A DNA stretch of 64,000 nt from an uncultured Myxococcales bacterium. Lineage in GTDB: Bacteria > Myxococcota_A > UBA9042. Within the stretch, counting starts at the first letter, position 1. Every line of letters begins with the position of its first letter. This document shows positions 27,900 to 38,822 of the stretch, one piece after another. The stretch lies in contig CAIMLR010000023.1 of NCBI GenBank assembly GCA_903842345.1, positions 62,001 to 126,000 of the forward strand. The letters run 5' to 3'. The notes below the pieces were generated by a model. The model searched no databases and had not been told where the DNA came from. It saw nothing but the letters and a program-made list of their open reading frames with translations. The position numbers and the translations under genes are program-made.

Positions 27900-29414
27900 T
27901 CAGCGCGCGCCCGTCACGACCCACAGGCCATGCTCGCGCGCGGCTTCAACCGCCCGGCGCTCGCGCTCCGCCGGAATCTCGCCCAGCACTGCCTTCCAGG
28001 TCTGGAAACTGCCGCCCGCGCGCGCAGCCTGGATGATCGCCGGCGCCAGCTCCTGACCGCCGAGGCTCAGCCGGTACTCCAGCCACGCCCAGCGCGGCGA
28101 GTCAAAGCGCACGTCAACGCGTCCGCCCAGCCCCCGCTGGATGCGCTTGAGCTTGACCATCTGGGTCTGCGGGTCCTCAAACGGCGCTTCCGCCAGCGGC
28201 GTGTGCAGCTTGGGCACAAAGGGGGAGAGCGTGATCGTGGTCGACATCCGTTTGGAGAGCCGCTGGCCCAGATCGATGAGCTCCGCGATGTCGTCGTCGT
28301 TCTCGTCAGGCAGGCCGATGATGACGTACATCTTGAAGCTGCGCATGCCGACCCGCCGCGCCTGCTCCGCCGCGCCGACCAGATGCCGTTCGCGCAGGCC
28401 TTTCATCATCTTGCCGCGCATGCGCTGGCTGGGTGCGTCGGACGCGACCGTCATCGTGCGGTAGCCGCCCTGCCAGAGCAGGTCGACGAACTCGTTGTCC
28501 TCGTCCAGGCGATCCGCGCGCAGGCTGGAAATGCCGATTTGCTTGCCGCGTTCGATGGCGGCGCGCAACGCGTCCTTGATGGGCGCCCAATCGCTGACCG
28601 CGGCGCCGACGAAGCCGACGCGCGGCGCTTCCTGATACTCGGGCCGATCCAGCGCGGCGATCACCCGCTCCAGCGCCGGATCGCGCACGGGCGCCACGGG
28701 CGCGCGCACGACGCAGAATTTGCAGAAGCGGGGACAGCCGCGGCTTGTCTCCAGCAGCATCATGTTCTTGAACTCAGCCTGCGGACTGTGCCATTGGCCC
28801 AGCGACGGCAGGCAGTCCGCCGACACGCTCAGCTGGTTGGGCACCGCGTCGCCGTGAAAATCCGGCAGCCAGAAGCCGCGGACGTCCTGCGCGGCCTGCA
28901 GCATCGCCACCTTGTCCAGACCGCTTTCCATCCAATCCAGCAGCGTGAACACGGCCTCGTCGGCTTCACCCATCACGACCAGATCGGCAAAAGGCCCCAG
29001 CGGCAGCACGTTGGATGTCGTCAGCGGCCCGCCCACGATGATCGCCGGATACTGCGGTCCGCGATCGCGCGCCAACGGCGGAATCCCCGCGTCGTCGAGC
29101 AAGTGCACGAGGTTCACGAGGTCGAGTTCGTAGGCGATCGACACGAGGATCACGTCATAGTCGGCGAGCGCTTGGGCAAATTCCAGGCTGCGCGGCGGTT
29201 TTGGCCGCGAGTCTTCAAACACGGCGCGGTGGCAGGCGACGGTCTCGCGGCTGTTGAGCGCGCGGTAGATGACCTGGAAGCCGAGAGAGCTGCCGGCGAC
29301 GCGATAGGAATTGGGGTAGCACAGCACCACTTCGCGCGGGGCTCGGCGCATCAGCGTGCCGACCTCGTCGCGAATCAGCGGATTGACGTCATTGCGGGCC
29401 ATCGAGCGGGACAC
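27900..29414 (-). CDS. B12-binding-like radical SAM protein
   Basis: CPRFCKFC cluster motif preceded by a cobalamin-binding-like N-domain (VVLCYPNSYRVAGSSLGFQ...AIIVGGPLTTSN); VIIGLPDENDDDI. Confidence 0.88.
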   Translation of the reverse strand: MSRSMARNDVNPLIRDEVGTLMRRAPREVVLCYPNSYRVAGSSLGFQVIYRALNSRETVACHRAVFEDSRPKPPRSLEFAQALADYDVILVSIAYELDLVNLVHLLDDAGIPPLARDRGPQYPAIIVGGPLTTSNVLPLGPFADLVVMGEADEAVFTLLDWMESGLDKVAMLQAAQDVRGFWLPDFHGDAVPNQLSVSADCLPSLGQWHSPQAEFKNMMLLETSRGCPRFCKFCVVRAPVAPVRDPALERVIAALDRPEYQEAPRVGFVGAAVSDWAPIKDALRAAIERGKQIGISSLRADRLDEDNEFVDLLWQGGYRTMTVASDAPSQRMRGKMMKGLRERHLVGAAEQARRVGMRSFKMYVIIGLPDENDDDIAELIDLGQRLSKRMSTTITLSPFVPKLHTPLAEAPFEDPQTQMVKLKRIQRGLGGRVDVRFDSPRWAWLEYRLSLGGQELAPAIIQAARAGGSFQTWKAVLGEIPAERERRAVEAAREHGLWVVTGAR

Positions 29415-29510
29415 CTCGCGCAGCGTTCGCGCGGGCGGAGCCTACCAGACGTCGCTGCGGCTGTCGCAGGACTTGTCGGTTCCTGCGCCCCAGCACGCTG
29501 TTCCGCTGCG

Positions 29511-32054
29511 TCAGTGCGCCAGCGCGGACTTTTCGCGGCTGTAGAACCACGTCTTGATGCCCTGCGTCGCCAGCAGGTACACCGCGACGACGCCGCCGAG
29601 CGCCAGCAGGAACGGCCACGGCAGCGGCGTGAAGCCGACCCACGCGGCCATCGGCGTCAGCGGCAGGACAAAAGCCAGCAGCACGACGCTGAGCGACGCG
29701 CCGATGAGCGCGCGACTCGGCACCGACTGCCACGGCTTGCCGCGCGTGCGGATGACAAAGATCACGAGCACTTGTGTCGCCAGCGACTCGATGAACCAGC
29801 CGGTGTGGAACGCCTTCTCGTCGTCGCCGAACCACCACCACAGCAGGCCGAACGTGCCGATATCGAACAGCGACGACACCGGACCCAGCGTGAGCATGAA
29901 ATTGCGGATGAAGCGCATGTCCCAGCGGTGCGGGCGCTGGAGCCAATCGTCGTCGACGCGGTCGAGCGGAATCGGCATTTCCGACAGGTCGTAGAGGAAA
30001 TTGTTGAGCAGGACCTGGACCGGCAGCATCGGCAGGAACGGCAAGATGATCGCCGACGCCGCCATGCTGAACATGTTGCCGAAGTTGGAGCTCGTGGCCA
30101 TCATCACGTATTTCAAGATGTTGGCGAACGTCCGGCGGCCTTCCGCGATGCCGTCGTTCAACACTGCGAGATCCTGTTGCAGCAGGATCATGTCCGCCGC
30201 TTCCTTGGCGACATCCGCGCCGGAATCCACGGAAATACCGACATCGGCGGCGTGGAGCGGCGGCGCGTCGTTGATGCCGTCGCCCATGTAGCCGACGACG
30301 TGGCCCTGCGCGCGCAAGGCCTTGACGATGCGCTCTTTTTGCCGCGGGTTCATCCGGCAGAAGATCGTCGTCGCGGCCAGTTGGACCGCCAGCGCCGCGT
30401 CGTCGAGCGCCTCCAACTGCGCGCCAGTCATGTGGCCCGTCACCGCGAGGCCGACCTGCTGGCAGACATGCAGCGTCACCTGCTCGTTGTCGCCGCTGAT
30501 GACCTTGACCGTGACGCCGCGCGCCGCCAACGTCGCCAGCGCCGCCTTGGCCGACTCCTTGGGCGGATCTTCAAACGCGGCAAAACCGCAGAAGTTGAGC
30601 AACGTCTCGTCGTCGATGCGGGCGTGCTCCAGCTCCGGCGGCGCGACCTTCCACGCCACGCCGAGCACGCGAAACCCTTCGTCGCCCAGCCCGGCGAAAC
30701 GCGTCGCGATCTGCGCCTGCGCCGCGTCGTCCATTGGCCGCAAATCCGCCGGATTGTCGCCCTCCCAGTGCGACGAGAGCTGCGCGATGTCCTCCAGCGC
30801 GCCCTTGACCACGAGCAGCTTCGTGCCGTCCGCGTGCTGCACCAGCACCGAGACGCGGCGCCGCTCAAAATCGAACGGCACTTCATCGATCTTCTGCCAG
30901 CCCGTGATGTCGACTTCACCGTGGCGCAGGATCGCTTCATCCATCGGCGACTTCAGGCCTGACTCAAACGTGCTGTTCAGCAGCGCCAGCCAGAGCACGC
31001 GCGCAGAATCGCGGCCCTGGGCGTCGACGTGGCGCTCCAGGCGGATCTTCGCCTCGGTCAGCGTGCCGGTCTTGTCCGTGCACAGGATGTCCATGCTGCC
31101 GAGGTCGTGAATCGCGCCCAGGCGTTTGACGATGACCTGCTTTTTGGCCATGCGCAGCGCGCCGCGGGACAGCGTCACGGACACCACCATCGGCAGCAGC
31201 TCGGGCGTCAGACCCACCGCGAGCGCGGCGGAGAACAAGATGGCTTCCAGCAGTGGGCGGTGGCGGGCCAGGCACACCGCGAGCACAAACGTCACCATCA
31301 GCGCGGCCAGGCGGAGGATCATCAGGCCAAAACGCCGCGTACCGGCCTCAAAAGCCGTGGGCGGCGCCTCGGTCTCCAGCGTCTTGCCGATGCTGCCCAG
31401 CGCGGTCTGCGAACCGGTGCGCACGACCACCGCCGTCGCCGTGCCGGAAACGACAGTCGTGCCCATGAACAGCAGGTGCGTCGCTTCGCTCGGTTCGGCT
31501 GACGTCGGCGCGTCGTTGGGTTTCTTCTCAACGGGATAGGTCTCGCCGGTCAGCAGCGATTGATTGACGAAACAGTCGCGCGCCGTCACCACCCGCACGT
31601 CCGCCGGCACCAGCGTGCCCGCGGCGAGCGCGATCACGTCGCCAAGGACGAGCGATTCCGCCGGCTGCTCGCTCACCTGACCGTCGCGCCAGACCTGCAC
31701 GCGGTGCGCAACGGCGTCCCTGAGCTTCTCCGCCGCCTTGCCCGCGCGCCGCTCCTGGACAAAATCCAGCGTGATGGACAGCAGGATCATGACCATCGTG
31801 ATGATCGAGCTCGCGACGTCGCCCGTACTCGCGGACAGCCCGCTCGCGGCCAGGAGGAGCAGGACCAGCGGATTCCTGAAGCGCGCGAGAAACTGCAGGA
31901 TGACCGGCCGTTCCTTGTGCAGAACCAGCAGATTGGCGCCATTGGCGGTCAGCCGCCGTGCCGCTTCCGCGTGGCTCAGGCCGTTCGGCTGGGTGTCCAG
32001 ATCGTGGAGCGCCGCCGCCAAGGGCTGAAGGAGCGGTGAGATTTCATCAACCAT
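29511..32054 (-). CDS. mgtA: Mg2+-transporting P-type ATPase (type IIIB)
   Basis: DILCTDKTGTLTEAKI; GYMGDGINDAPPLHAADVGISVDSGADVAKEAADMILL; overall MgtA/MgtB-like length and topology. Confidence 0.9.
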   Translation of the reverse strand: MVDEISPLLQPLAAALHDLDTQPNGLSHAEAARRLTANGANLLVLHKERPVILQFLARFRNPLVLLLLAASGLSASTGDVASSIITMVMILLSITLDFVQERRAGKAAEKLRDAVAHRVQVWRDGQVSEQPAESLVLGDVIALAAGTLVPADVRVVTARDCFVNQSLLTGETYPVEKKPNDAPTSAEPSEATHLLFMGTTVVSGTATAVVVRTGSQTALGSIGKTLETEAPPTAFEAGTRRFGLMILRLAALMVTFVLAVCLARHRPLLEAILFSAALAVGLTPELLPMVVSVTLSRGALRMAKKQVIVKRLGAIHDLGSMDILCTDKTGTLTEAKIRLERHVDAQGRDSARVLWLALLNSTFESGLKSPMDEAILRHGEVDITGWQKIDEVPFDFERRRVSVLVQHADGTKLLVVKGALEDIAQLSSHWEGDNPADLRPMDDAAQAQIATRFAGLGDEGFRVLGVAWKVAPPELEHARIDDETLLNFCGFAAFEDPPKESAKAALATLAARGVTVKVISGDNEQVTLHVCQQVGLAVTGHMTGAQLEALDDAALAVQLAATTIFCRMNPRQKERIVKALRAQGHVVGYMGDGINDAPPLHAADVGISVDSGADVAKEAADMILLQQDLAVLNDGIAEGRRTFANILKYVMMATSSNFGNMFSMAASAIILPFLPMLPVQVLLNNFLYDLSEMPIPLDRVDDDWLQRPHRWDMRFIRNFMLTLGPVSSLFDIGTFGLLWWWFGDDEKAFHTGWFIESLATQVLVIFVIRTRGKPWQSVPSRALIGASLSVVLLAFVLPLTPMAAWVGFTPLPWPFLLALGGVVAVYLLATQGIKTWFYSREKSALAH

Positions 32055-32149
32055 GCAAGGACGATAGCACGGTCGCCCACGCGCGGCGATTGCCTCGCCC
32101 GCGCTGGCATGCCACGCTCCCGCAGCGCCCGTCTGGCGCAAGGTGGCCC

Positions 32150-33340
32150 ATGTCGTCGTTGTTCGCTCCGCTGTCCGCCGCTGAAATCGCCGACCTCGTG
32201 CACTGGCGGCGTTGCCTGCACCAGGAGCCGGAGCTGTCCCTGGAGGAACACGACACGCAGGCTTGGCTGCTGGCGACGCTGACCGCGATGGGCGCGCTGG
32301 ACGTGCGCAAGGTCGGCGGTACGGGGCTGGCGCTGCACTTTGGCCGCGGTGAAACGGATCGGACGCTGCTGCTGCGCGCGGACATGGATGCGCTGCCGAT
32401 CGAGGAGCAGACCGGGCTGGATTTTGCCTCGCGCCGGCCCGGGCACATGCACGCGTGCGGTCACGACGGCCACATGGCCTGCCTGCTGGCGGTGACGCGG
32501 CGGCTGATTGCCCATGGCCACGAGATTGCCGGTCACGTGGTCGTTGCGTTCCAGCCCGGCGAGGAAGGCGGGCGCGGCGCGGTGAAGATGATCGAGGACG
32601 GGCTGCTGGATGGCCGGTGGCTGGACGGTCGCGGGCCCAAGGTGGACGCGGCGTATGGCCTGCACCTGTGGAGTCCGCTGCCGGTCGGCGTCGTGAGTTG
32701 CGCGCCGGGGCCGACGATGGCGGCCGTCGACGATTTTACGGTCGTCGTGCGCGGCCGCGGTGGTCACGGCGCGCTGCCACACACGGCGGATGACGCGATT
32801 GTCGCGGCAGCCCACGTCGTTGTCGCGTTGCAGTCGATCGCTTCGCGGCGGGCGGATCCGCTGGAGCCGGTCGTCGTGACGGTTGGCAGCTTTCACGGCG
32901 GCAGCGCGTTCAACGTGATCGCGGAAGAAGTTGTCCTGCGCGGCACGGTTCGCAGCTACGGCAAGGCGGTCGGCGAGAGCCTGCCCAGGTGGCTGACGCA
33001 GATTGCCAAGTCCACCGCAGAAGCCCACGGCGCGACAGCCGAGGTCGAATACCAGCGCTATACCGTGGCGCTGCGCAACGATCCAGAAATGGCCGATCGC
33101 ATCGCGCGCGTGGCCAAGGCGACGCCGGGCGTCACGGGCGTGGATCGCACGCTGCGGATGATGGCGGGCGAGGACATGGCGTTCTTTCTCGAGGCCGTGC
33201 CGGGCTGTTTCTTCTTTGTCGGCTGTGGCGGGCCGCACGCGGAGCCGCACCATTCGCCGCGCTTCCTGGTGGACGAGGCTGCGCTCACCGTGGGCAGCGA
33301 CGTGATGCTCAACGCGGTGGCGGAATTCTTTGGCGGGTAG
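32150..33340 (+). CDS. M20D-family amidohydrolase / aminoacylase
   Basis: RRCLHQEPELSLEEHDTQ; MHACGHDGHMACLLA; FQPGEEGGRGA; GEDMAFFLEAVPGCFFFVG. Confidence 0.92.
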   Translation: MSSLFAPLSAAEIADLVHWRRCLHQEPELSLEEHDTQAWLLATLTAMGALDVRKVGGTGLALHFGRGETDRTLLLRADMDALPIEEQTGLDFASRRPGHMHACGHDGHMACLLAVTRRLIAHGHEIAGHVVVAFQPGEEGGRGAVKMIEDGLLDGRWLDGRGPKVDAAYGLHLWSPLPVGVVSCAPGPTMAAVDDFTVVVRGRGGHGALPHTADDAIVAAAHVVVALQSIASRRADPLEPVVVTVGSFHGGSAFNVIAEEVVLRGTVRSYGKAVGESLPRWLTQIAKSTAEAHGATAEVEYQRYTVALRNDPEMADRIARVAKATPGVTGVDRTLRMMAGEDMAFFLEAVPGCFFFVGCGGPHAEPHHSPRFLVDEAALTVGSDVMLNAVAEFFGG

Positions 33341-33364
33341 CCCGTTCGGCGCCGCCCGGCACGG

Positions 33365-34255
33365 CTAGGCCCCGTGAATTCGCGCGATCACCGCTTCCAC
33401 AACCGCTCGCTCGGGCAGGCCGGCGCGCACGGTCACCGCCAGCGCTTCGCCCAGCGCGCGGCCCGCGTCCTGCGCCCGATCCGCCAGCAGCAGCAACTGT
33501 CCCTGGATCAGCAGCCCCGCGCCCAAGCTGCGCTGATCGCCGGAGAGCCGCAGCAAATCAATGGATTCCGCGACGCCCGCCACCGCCGAGGGCACATCGC
33601 CAATCGCCACCAGCAGCCGCGCCCGCAGCAAACCAGCCTCGCCGCGCAGCAGGGGCGGCAGATTGGCCGGATCGCGCAGCACCTCCTGCATGTGGTGCAG
33701 CGTCGCGGGGCCGTCGTCGCGCGCCAACGCCAGCTGCGCGAGGTCCAAATGGCAGGCGGCAGCCTCAATCGGCAGCTCCAGCACCACCGCGTCCGCCGCG
33801 AGCGCCTCCAGCCGCGCCACTGCGCCGGTCGTGTCGCCCGCGCCTTGCATCAGGTTGGCCAGCCCGCGTTGCGCCCGCAGCGCGATCGGCCAGGCCTCCG
33901 CCAGCAGCGCCAGTTCCGCCGCCTGGCCCAGCCAGTAGCGCGTCCGCTCCGCATCCTCCTGGCGCGCCGTCACTTGGCCGACCGTCCACGCGGCCTGCGC
34001 CATCACCGTCAGGTCTTCCGCTTTTTGCGCCAACGGCCCCGCGCGTCGCGCCGCATCGTCCGCAGTCGCCACGTCGCCCGCCGCCAGCGCCAACTCGGCG
34101 CGCTCCAGCAGCAGGCTGGCCAGCGTCGCGGCATCTTCCGCGGTCATTTGCCCGATCGCCGCATCCAGCACGGTCACAGCCAGCGCCAGTTCGCCACGCG
34201 CGCGGGCGGCGCGGCAAAACTCCAGGGTTTCCATGCGCTGGGCGGTCACTGGCAT
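33365..34255 (-). CDS. TPR-like helical repeat protein
   Basis: Ala/Leu-rich ~40-aa repeats (LLERAELALAAGDVATADDAARRA..., ACHLDLAQLALARDDGPATLHHM). Confidence 0.6.
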   Translation of the reverse strand: MPVTAQRMETLEFCRAARARGELALAVTVLDAAIGQMTAEDAATLASLLLERAELALAAGDVATADDAARRAGPLAQKAEDLTVMAQAAWTVGQVTARQEDAERTRYWLGQAAELALLAEAWPIALRAQRGLANLMQGAGDTTGAVARLEALAADAVVLELPIEAAACHLDLAQLALARDDGPATLHHMQEVLRDPANLPPLLRGEAGLLRARLLVAIGDVPSAVAGVAESIDLLRLSGDQRSLGAGLLIQGQLLLLADRAQDAGRALGEALAVTVRAGLPERAVVEAVIARIHGA

Positions 34256-35277
34256 TACCTCTGGTATTCGGTAGCGCGGCGGTATTTGTCCAGGCGACCG
34301 GCCACGCTGGTCAGCACCTCCGCGAGGCCCTCATCCAGCGACACCTGCGCTTCAAAACCGAGCATCTCGCGCGCCAACGTCGGATTGCACAACAGCCGCA
34401 TGACCTCGCTGCCTGCCGGCCGCACGCGCGCGTCCTCCGTGACAATCGGCACGTTGCGACCGGACAGCGCCATCATGCGCTCCGCCAGTTCGCCAATCGT
34501 CACGCCTACGCCGGTGCCCACGTGGACGGTCTCGCCGTCGATGCCCTCAACCGTCCCAGCCAGCACAAACGCGCGCGCCGTGTCGCGGCAGAACAGCAAA
34601 TCGCGGACCGGGTCCAGGCTGCCCAAGCGGAGCTCCGGCTGGTTGGAAAGCAGCTGGCTGGCGATCGTCGGAATCACCGCGCGCGCTGACTGCCGCGGTC
34701 CGTACGTGTTGAACGGCCGCAGCGTCACGACCGGCGTCTGGAAGCTGAGAAAATAGCTCTCCGCCAGCTTGTCGGCGCCGATCTTGGACGCCGAATACGG
34801 CGACTGGCCCTGCAGCGGGTGCGCCTCGTCGATCGGCACGTAGCGTGCCGTCCCGTACACTTCGCTCGTCGAGGTGTGCACCATCCGCCGCGCGCCGCAA
34901 ATCCGCGCCGCTTCCAGCAGGTTCTGCGTCCCGACGACGTTGGTCATCACGTAGTTCTGCGGCGCCTCGTAGCTCCACGGAATCGCGATCAGCGCCGCCA
35001 GGTGGAAGATCGTGTCCTGGCCCTGGCAAAACCGCAGCATGTGGTGTGGGTCGCGGATGTCGCCGGCCACGACCTCAATTTCCTTGGCGATTTCCGCGGG
35101 AATCTCTTCCAGCATGCCGCGATCGCCGCGGCCGTTGTAGTGCACCAGCGCGCGGACTTTGGCGCCGCCCCGCACCAGCGCTTCGCACAGATGGCTGCCG
35201 ATGAAGCCGCCGGCGCCGGTAACGCAAACGGCGCGGCCTTGAAGGGAGACGGTCGGGGGATTGGCAGGCATGGTCAC
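34255..35277 (-). CDS. NAD-dependent epimerase/dehydratase (extended SDR)
   Basis: VCVTGAGGFIGSHLCEALV; HTSTSEVYGTA; YSASKIGADKLAESY; stop/start overlap with the TPR gene. Confidence 0.92.
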   Translation of the reverse strand: MTMPANPPTVSLQGRAVCVTGAGGFIGSHLCEALVRGGAKVRALVHYNGRGDRGMLEEIPAEIAKEIEVVAGDIRDPHHMLRFCQGQDTIFHLAALIAIPWSYEAPQNYVMTNVVGTQNLLEAARICGARRMVHTSTSEVYGTARYVPIDEAHPLQGQSPYSASKIGADKLAESYFLSFQTPVVTLRPFNTYGPRQSARAVIPTIASQLLSNQPELRLGSLDPVRDLLFCRDTARAFVLAGTVEGIDGETVHVGTGVGVTIGELAERMMALSGRNVPIVTEDARVRPAGSEVMRLLCNPTLAREMLGFEAQVSLDEGLAEVLTSVAGRLDKYRRATEYQR

Positions 35278-35323
35278 TCGTGTGGCGAGGCGGAGAGGGG
35301 AAGCGAGGCGGCGGGCGCTGCGG

Positions 35324-37339
35324 CTATTGCAGGTCGTCGATCAGGTCTTCCTTCTTCTTCTTGATTTCCTTTTTCTCTTCTTTGGGCTCGGCCTTGGGCG
35401 TTTCCGCCTTGGGCTCGACTTTGGGCGCTTCGACTTTGGGCGTCTCAACCTTGGGCGCGTCCACTTTCAGCGCCGGCGCGCCGGGGGCCGTCGCGGCTTT
35501 GGCCTTGGCCGGACCGGCGGGCGACAGTGGCACAGCGACAGGCGGCGCTGCTTCTTCAATCATCTGCGTGTGCTGCATGAAATTCTGTTTGAAATTCAGC
35601 GTCACTTCCACCGGCCTGTAGCCCTTCAGCAGCAACTGCACCACTTCTGGCGGCGCGTCCTTCTTGCGCGTCATCGTCAGATTGGTCAGGCCCAGGTTCT
35701 CCTGGCCGCGCAGCACGGTCGCCCCGGGCGGCTGGCTCGTCAGCGTCGCCGTGACTTCATCTTCCTTGAGCGGCTGCGCCGGCGGCGGAATCACCACGCC
35801 CGGCGGCGGTTCGGCGGGCTTGGCCGTCTCCTTCGCTTCCGGCTTCTGCGTCGCCACAACGGCGACCGCGGCAACCGTCGCCATGACCAGCCCGACGACA
35901 ATCGGCAGCAGCACGTTTGATTTGCGTTTGGGCGGCAGCGCGGCCGGGGCCGCCTGCTCCGGCGCCAAGTGCAGCGTCCGCGACGTCATGCTCATCGTGT
36001 GCATCGACGGCAGCCGCACGCCCAGATTGCCGGCCTCTGCTTCGCCCACGCGCGCGTCAAACGCGGTCGGCAGCGCGTCGGCCAGCTTCATGCATTCCTT
36101 GGACAGCTCCTCGGATGTCTGCACGCGGTCCGCCGGATTCTTCTCCAGCAGCGTCAGGATCAGCTCCTCGACCTCCGCCGGAATCACCTGCTTCAGCGGC
36201 GCGCCATCCTTGCCCGCCAGCTCCACGGTCGACGGCTGCGGCGGCGGCTCGTTCACGTGCGACAGCAGCAGCGTCAGCGGCTGGTCCGAGTTGAACGGCG
36301 GCACGCCCGTCACCATCTCAAACAGGATCACGCCGAGCGCGTACAGGTCGCTGCGGTGGTCCACCTGCTGCGCCGAGCACTGCTCCGGGCTCATGTAGCG
36401 CGGCGTGCCGAAGATGCTGCCCGCCTGGGTAAGCGTGCCTTTCTCGTCCTTGGAGTCGGCCATCTTGGCGACGCCAAAATCCAGCACTTTGACGAAGTCC
36501 GGGTTGCCGGACACGTCGATGAGGAAGATGTTCTCCGGCTTGAGGTCGCGGTGCACGATGCCCTTGCCGTGCGCCTCGCCCAGCGACGCAGCGACCTGCG
36601 CCATGATGCGCAACGCCCGGCGAATCGGCAGCGGCCGTTCCCGGCGCAGCACGTCGTGCAGCGTGGCACCTTCCAGCATCTCCATCGCGATGTACGGATT
36701 GCCCTGCGGCGTGGTGCCGTAGTCAAAAATCTGAATCGTATTGGGGTGCTTGAGGCGTGAAACCGCGAGCGCTTCCAGCGTAAACCGCCGCAGCACCGTA
36801 TCGTTTTCCGTCAGGTCGCCGAGCAGGACCTTGACCGCCACGTCGCGGTCCATGCCTTCTTGCCGCGCGCGGTACACGGCGCCCATGCCGCCCGCGCCGA
36901 TCTTCTTCAGCACCAGGAACCGGCCGCCGAGCAGCTCGCCCAGCAGCTTGTCCTTGCGCTCGCGCTTGTTGCCGTCGTCCAGGTGCGCGCGGATGCGGTC
37001 GCCCAACTCGTCCGCCCCGCTCTCCTCGTCCAGCCGCGTAGGCATCGTCGGCAGACCGGGGCGCGCGGTTGCTTCGCTCGTTCCCGCCAGCGTGTCGTCG
37101 CCGGTGATTGTCGCCTCGGCGGGCGTCGCGCGCGCGATGACCGCCGCATCCACGGTCTTCTGCGCGTTCACCGGCTTGGGCGGCGCGGTCCTGGGCATCT
37201 GCGTGACCGGCCGCATCTCGCCATAGACCGTCGGCGCGTCCGACACATCCGCGGGCGGGGCCTGCGGCGTCTCGCCGTCGCCAGCGGGGATGCCGGAGTA
37301 CGGCATCGTCGGCTGTTGCGGGGTCTTGGGGTCAGTCAT
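35324..37339 (-). CDS. Ser/Thr protein kinase with TM segment and C-terminal PEGA-like region
   Basis: VLKKIGAGGMGAVYRAR; GIVHRDLKPENIFL; VLDFGVAKMA; GTPRYMSPEQ; TATLTSQPPGATVLRGQENLG; Lys/Glu/Pro-rich tail. Confidence 0.93.
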   Translation of the reverse strand: MTDPKTPQQPTMPYSGIPAGDGETPQAPPADVSDAPTVYGEMRPVTQMPRTAPPKPVNAQKTVDAAVIARATPAEATITGDDTLAGTSEATARPGLPTMPTRLDEESGADELGDRIRAHLDDGNKRERKDKLLGELLGGRFLVLKKIGAGGMGAVYRARQEGMDRDVAVKVLLGDLTENDTVLRRFTLEALAVSRLKHPNTIQIFDYGTTPQGNPYIAMEMLEGATLHDVLRRERPLPIRRALRIMAQVAASLGEAHGKGIVHRDLKPENIFLIDVSGNPDFVKVLDFGVAKMADSKDEKGTLTQAGSIFGTPRYMSPEQCSAQQVDHRSDLYALGVILFEMVTGVPPFNSDQPLTLLLSHVNEPPPQPSTVELAGKDGAPLKQVIPAEVEELILTLLEKNPADRVQTSEELSKECMKLADALPTAFDARVGEAEAGNLGVRLPSMHTMSMTSRTLHLAPEQAAPAALPPKRKSNVLLPIVVGLVMATVAAVAVVATQKPEAKETAKPAEPPPGVVIPPPAQPLKEDEVTATLTSQPPGATVLRGQENLGLTNLTMTRKKDAPPEVVQLLLKGYRPVEVTLNFKQNFMQHTQMIEEAAPPVAVPLSPAGPAKAKAATAPGAPALKVDAPKVETPKVEAPKVEPKAETPKAEPKEEKKEIKKKKEDLIDDLQ

Positions 37340-38028
37340 CGCGACGCCTCATGGCCGGCTTGCGGGTCGCCCGCGCCGCTTTCCAGCGCGGCCTGCGCCC
37401 GTTCCTGCACAATCTGCAACACCGCAGAGAGGACATCATACGCGATCGCCTCGCGGCTGCGACTGGCATCCAGCACCAGACTTCGCCCGAGCCGCTCCGG
37501 CGCCTCGCGAAACACCTCGCGGTAGCGCGCCCGCACGTGCTCCAGCGTCTCCGCGACCTCAAAGCGCTCGCGCGGTTTGCCGCGGTGGTGGATGCGGGTC
37601 ATCGCGTCGGTGACCGGCAGATCCAGCAGAATCGTCAGGTCCGGCTTGAGCGCCTCCTTGTTGATCTCGCAGATCCACTTGGGCGTGATGCGGCCATCGC
37701 CATCCACGACCTGGAACGTCAGCGACGACGCGAGGTAGCGATCGCAAATCACCGCCTCATTGCGTGCCAACGCCGGCGCGATGATCCGCGCGCAGTGGTC
37801 CACGCGATCCGCGGCAAACAGCAGCGCCACGGCCGCCGGGTCCAGCGGGTGTTCCGTTCGCGCGCGCAGCACGTTGCGAATCATCACGCCGACGTCGCCG
37901 TCCGTGGGCTCCGCCGTGCGCAGGACCGTGCGGCCGGAACGCTTGAGCGCCGCGGTCAACAGGTCGCCCTGGGTCGTCGTTCCCGACCCGTCAGTACCTT
38001 CAAAAACGATGAAAAGTGGCTGATTCAC
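37336..38028 (-). CDS. tmk: Thymidylate kinase
   Basis: [25 protein letters not shown]-loop; ICDRYLASSLTFQ; GTG start overlapping the upstream stop. Confidence 0.93.
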   Translation of the reverse strand: MNQPLFIVFEGTDGSGTTTQGDLLTAALKRSGRTVLRTAEPTDGDVGVMIRNVLRARTEHPLDPAAVALLFAADRVDHCARIIAPALARNEAVICDRYLASSLTFQVVDGDGRITPKWICEINKEALKPDLTILLDLPVTDAMTRIHHRGKPRERFEVAETLEHVRARYREVFREAPERLGRSLVLDASRSREAIAYDVLSAVLQIVQERAQAALESGAGDPQAGHEASR

Positions 38029-38822
38029 GGGTTGTTTGGCCTGCTCCCGGTTGGCGGTGTCTCGTCCACGCACGGCATCTCTTGCCGCAGCATGCCATCG
38101 GGGCACGCCAGTGCAAAGGATTCAGCATCTGCAGGCAAGTCCAGATCAAAGGGTTTCTTTGCTGAGATGCTCACATCCACGTCCTTGGCTTTGTAGCGCA
38201 GCGTGTCCGGCATGCGGTCACCGCCGACGTACTCGATCGACGCGACCCGCTCCGCCTTGTCGAACAGCACAGTCCCCACGATACGGAAATCCTTGGGCGA
38301 AACGAAGATTTGCTGATGCGTGCCACCGTCCAGGCCCAGCGTGACGTTGTACAGGTCGCGCTTGCTGTCCCATTCCAGTCGCTTCTCGGGCAGATCGAGG
38401 ATCGGCGGCCGACCCAGCAACGCCGGGGTCAGCTGCTCGGGCGAGAGCGCGATCGGCACCAGCCGCGCCATGTTGCGCGGGCAGGCATCGCCAACCATGC
38501 ACTTGTCGCCGCCGCGTTCAAAGGAAACGAACCGCTTGCCGTCGGTGGCCATGACCGCGAGCATGTCCAGCGTGGGCGACACCGCCTGCATCTGCACGGC
38601 GTTGGGCATGGCCAGGATCACGATGAGATCGACCGACCGGCGCTCGCCCTTCAGGTAGGCGTCGAGCCGCGCCATGCCTTGCGCCGTCGTCGGCACGGGC
38701 CGGGACAGCGCCCGGTTCAGCACCTCGTCGGCGGTCTGCGGACCGTTGGCCGGGAGCTGGGTTTGCGCGCTGCTGCACGCGCTTGCGAGCAGGCAGAGGG
38801 TCAGGCAAAGAACACGGATCAT
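38025..38822 (-). CDS. Lipoprotein of unknown function (LolA/DUF4292-like impression)
   Basis: [20 protein letters not shown] lipobox; position in the lysC-tmk gene cluster. Confidence 0.6.
   Translation of the reverse strand: MIRVLCLTLCLLASACSSAQTQLPANGPQTADEVLNRALSRPVPTTAQGMARLDAYLKGERRSVDLIVILAMPNAVQMQAVSPTLDMLAVMATDGKRFVSFERGGDKCMVGDACPRNMARLVPIALSPEQLTPALLGRPPILDLPEKRLEWDSKRDLYNVTLGLDGGTHQQIFVSPKDFRIVGTVLFDKAERVASIEYVGGDRMPDTLRYKAKDVDVSISAKKPFDLDLPADAESFALACPDGMLRQEMPCVDETPPTGSRPNNP

Noticed and set aside
27891-30962. 1023-aa plus strand ORF
   Set aside because: Shadow frame opposite the radical SAM and MgtA genes, low-complexity R/H/Q/A composition.
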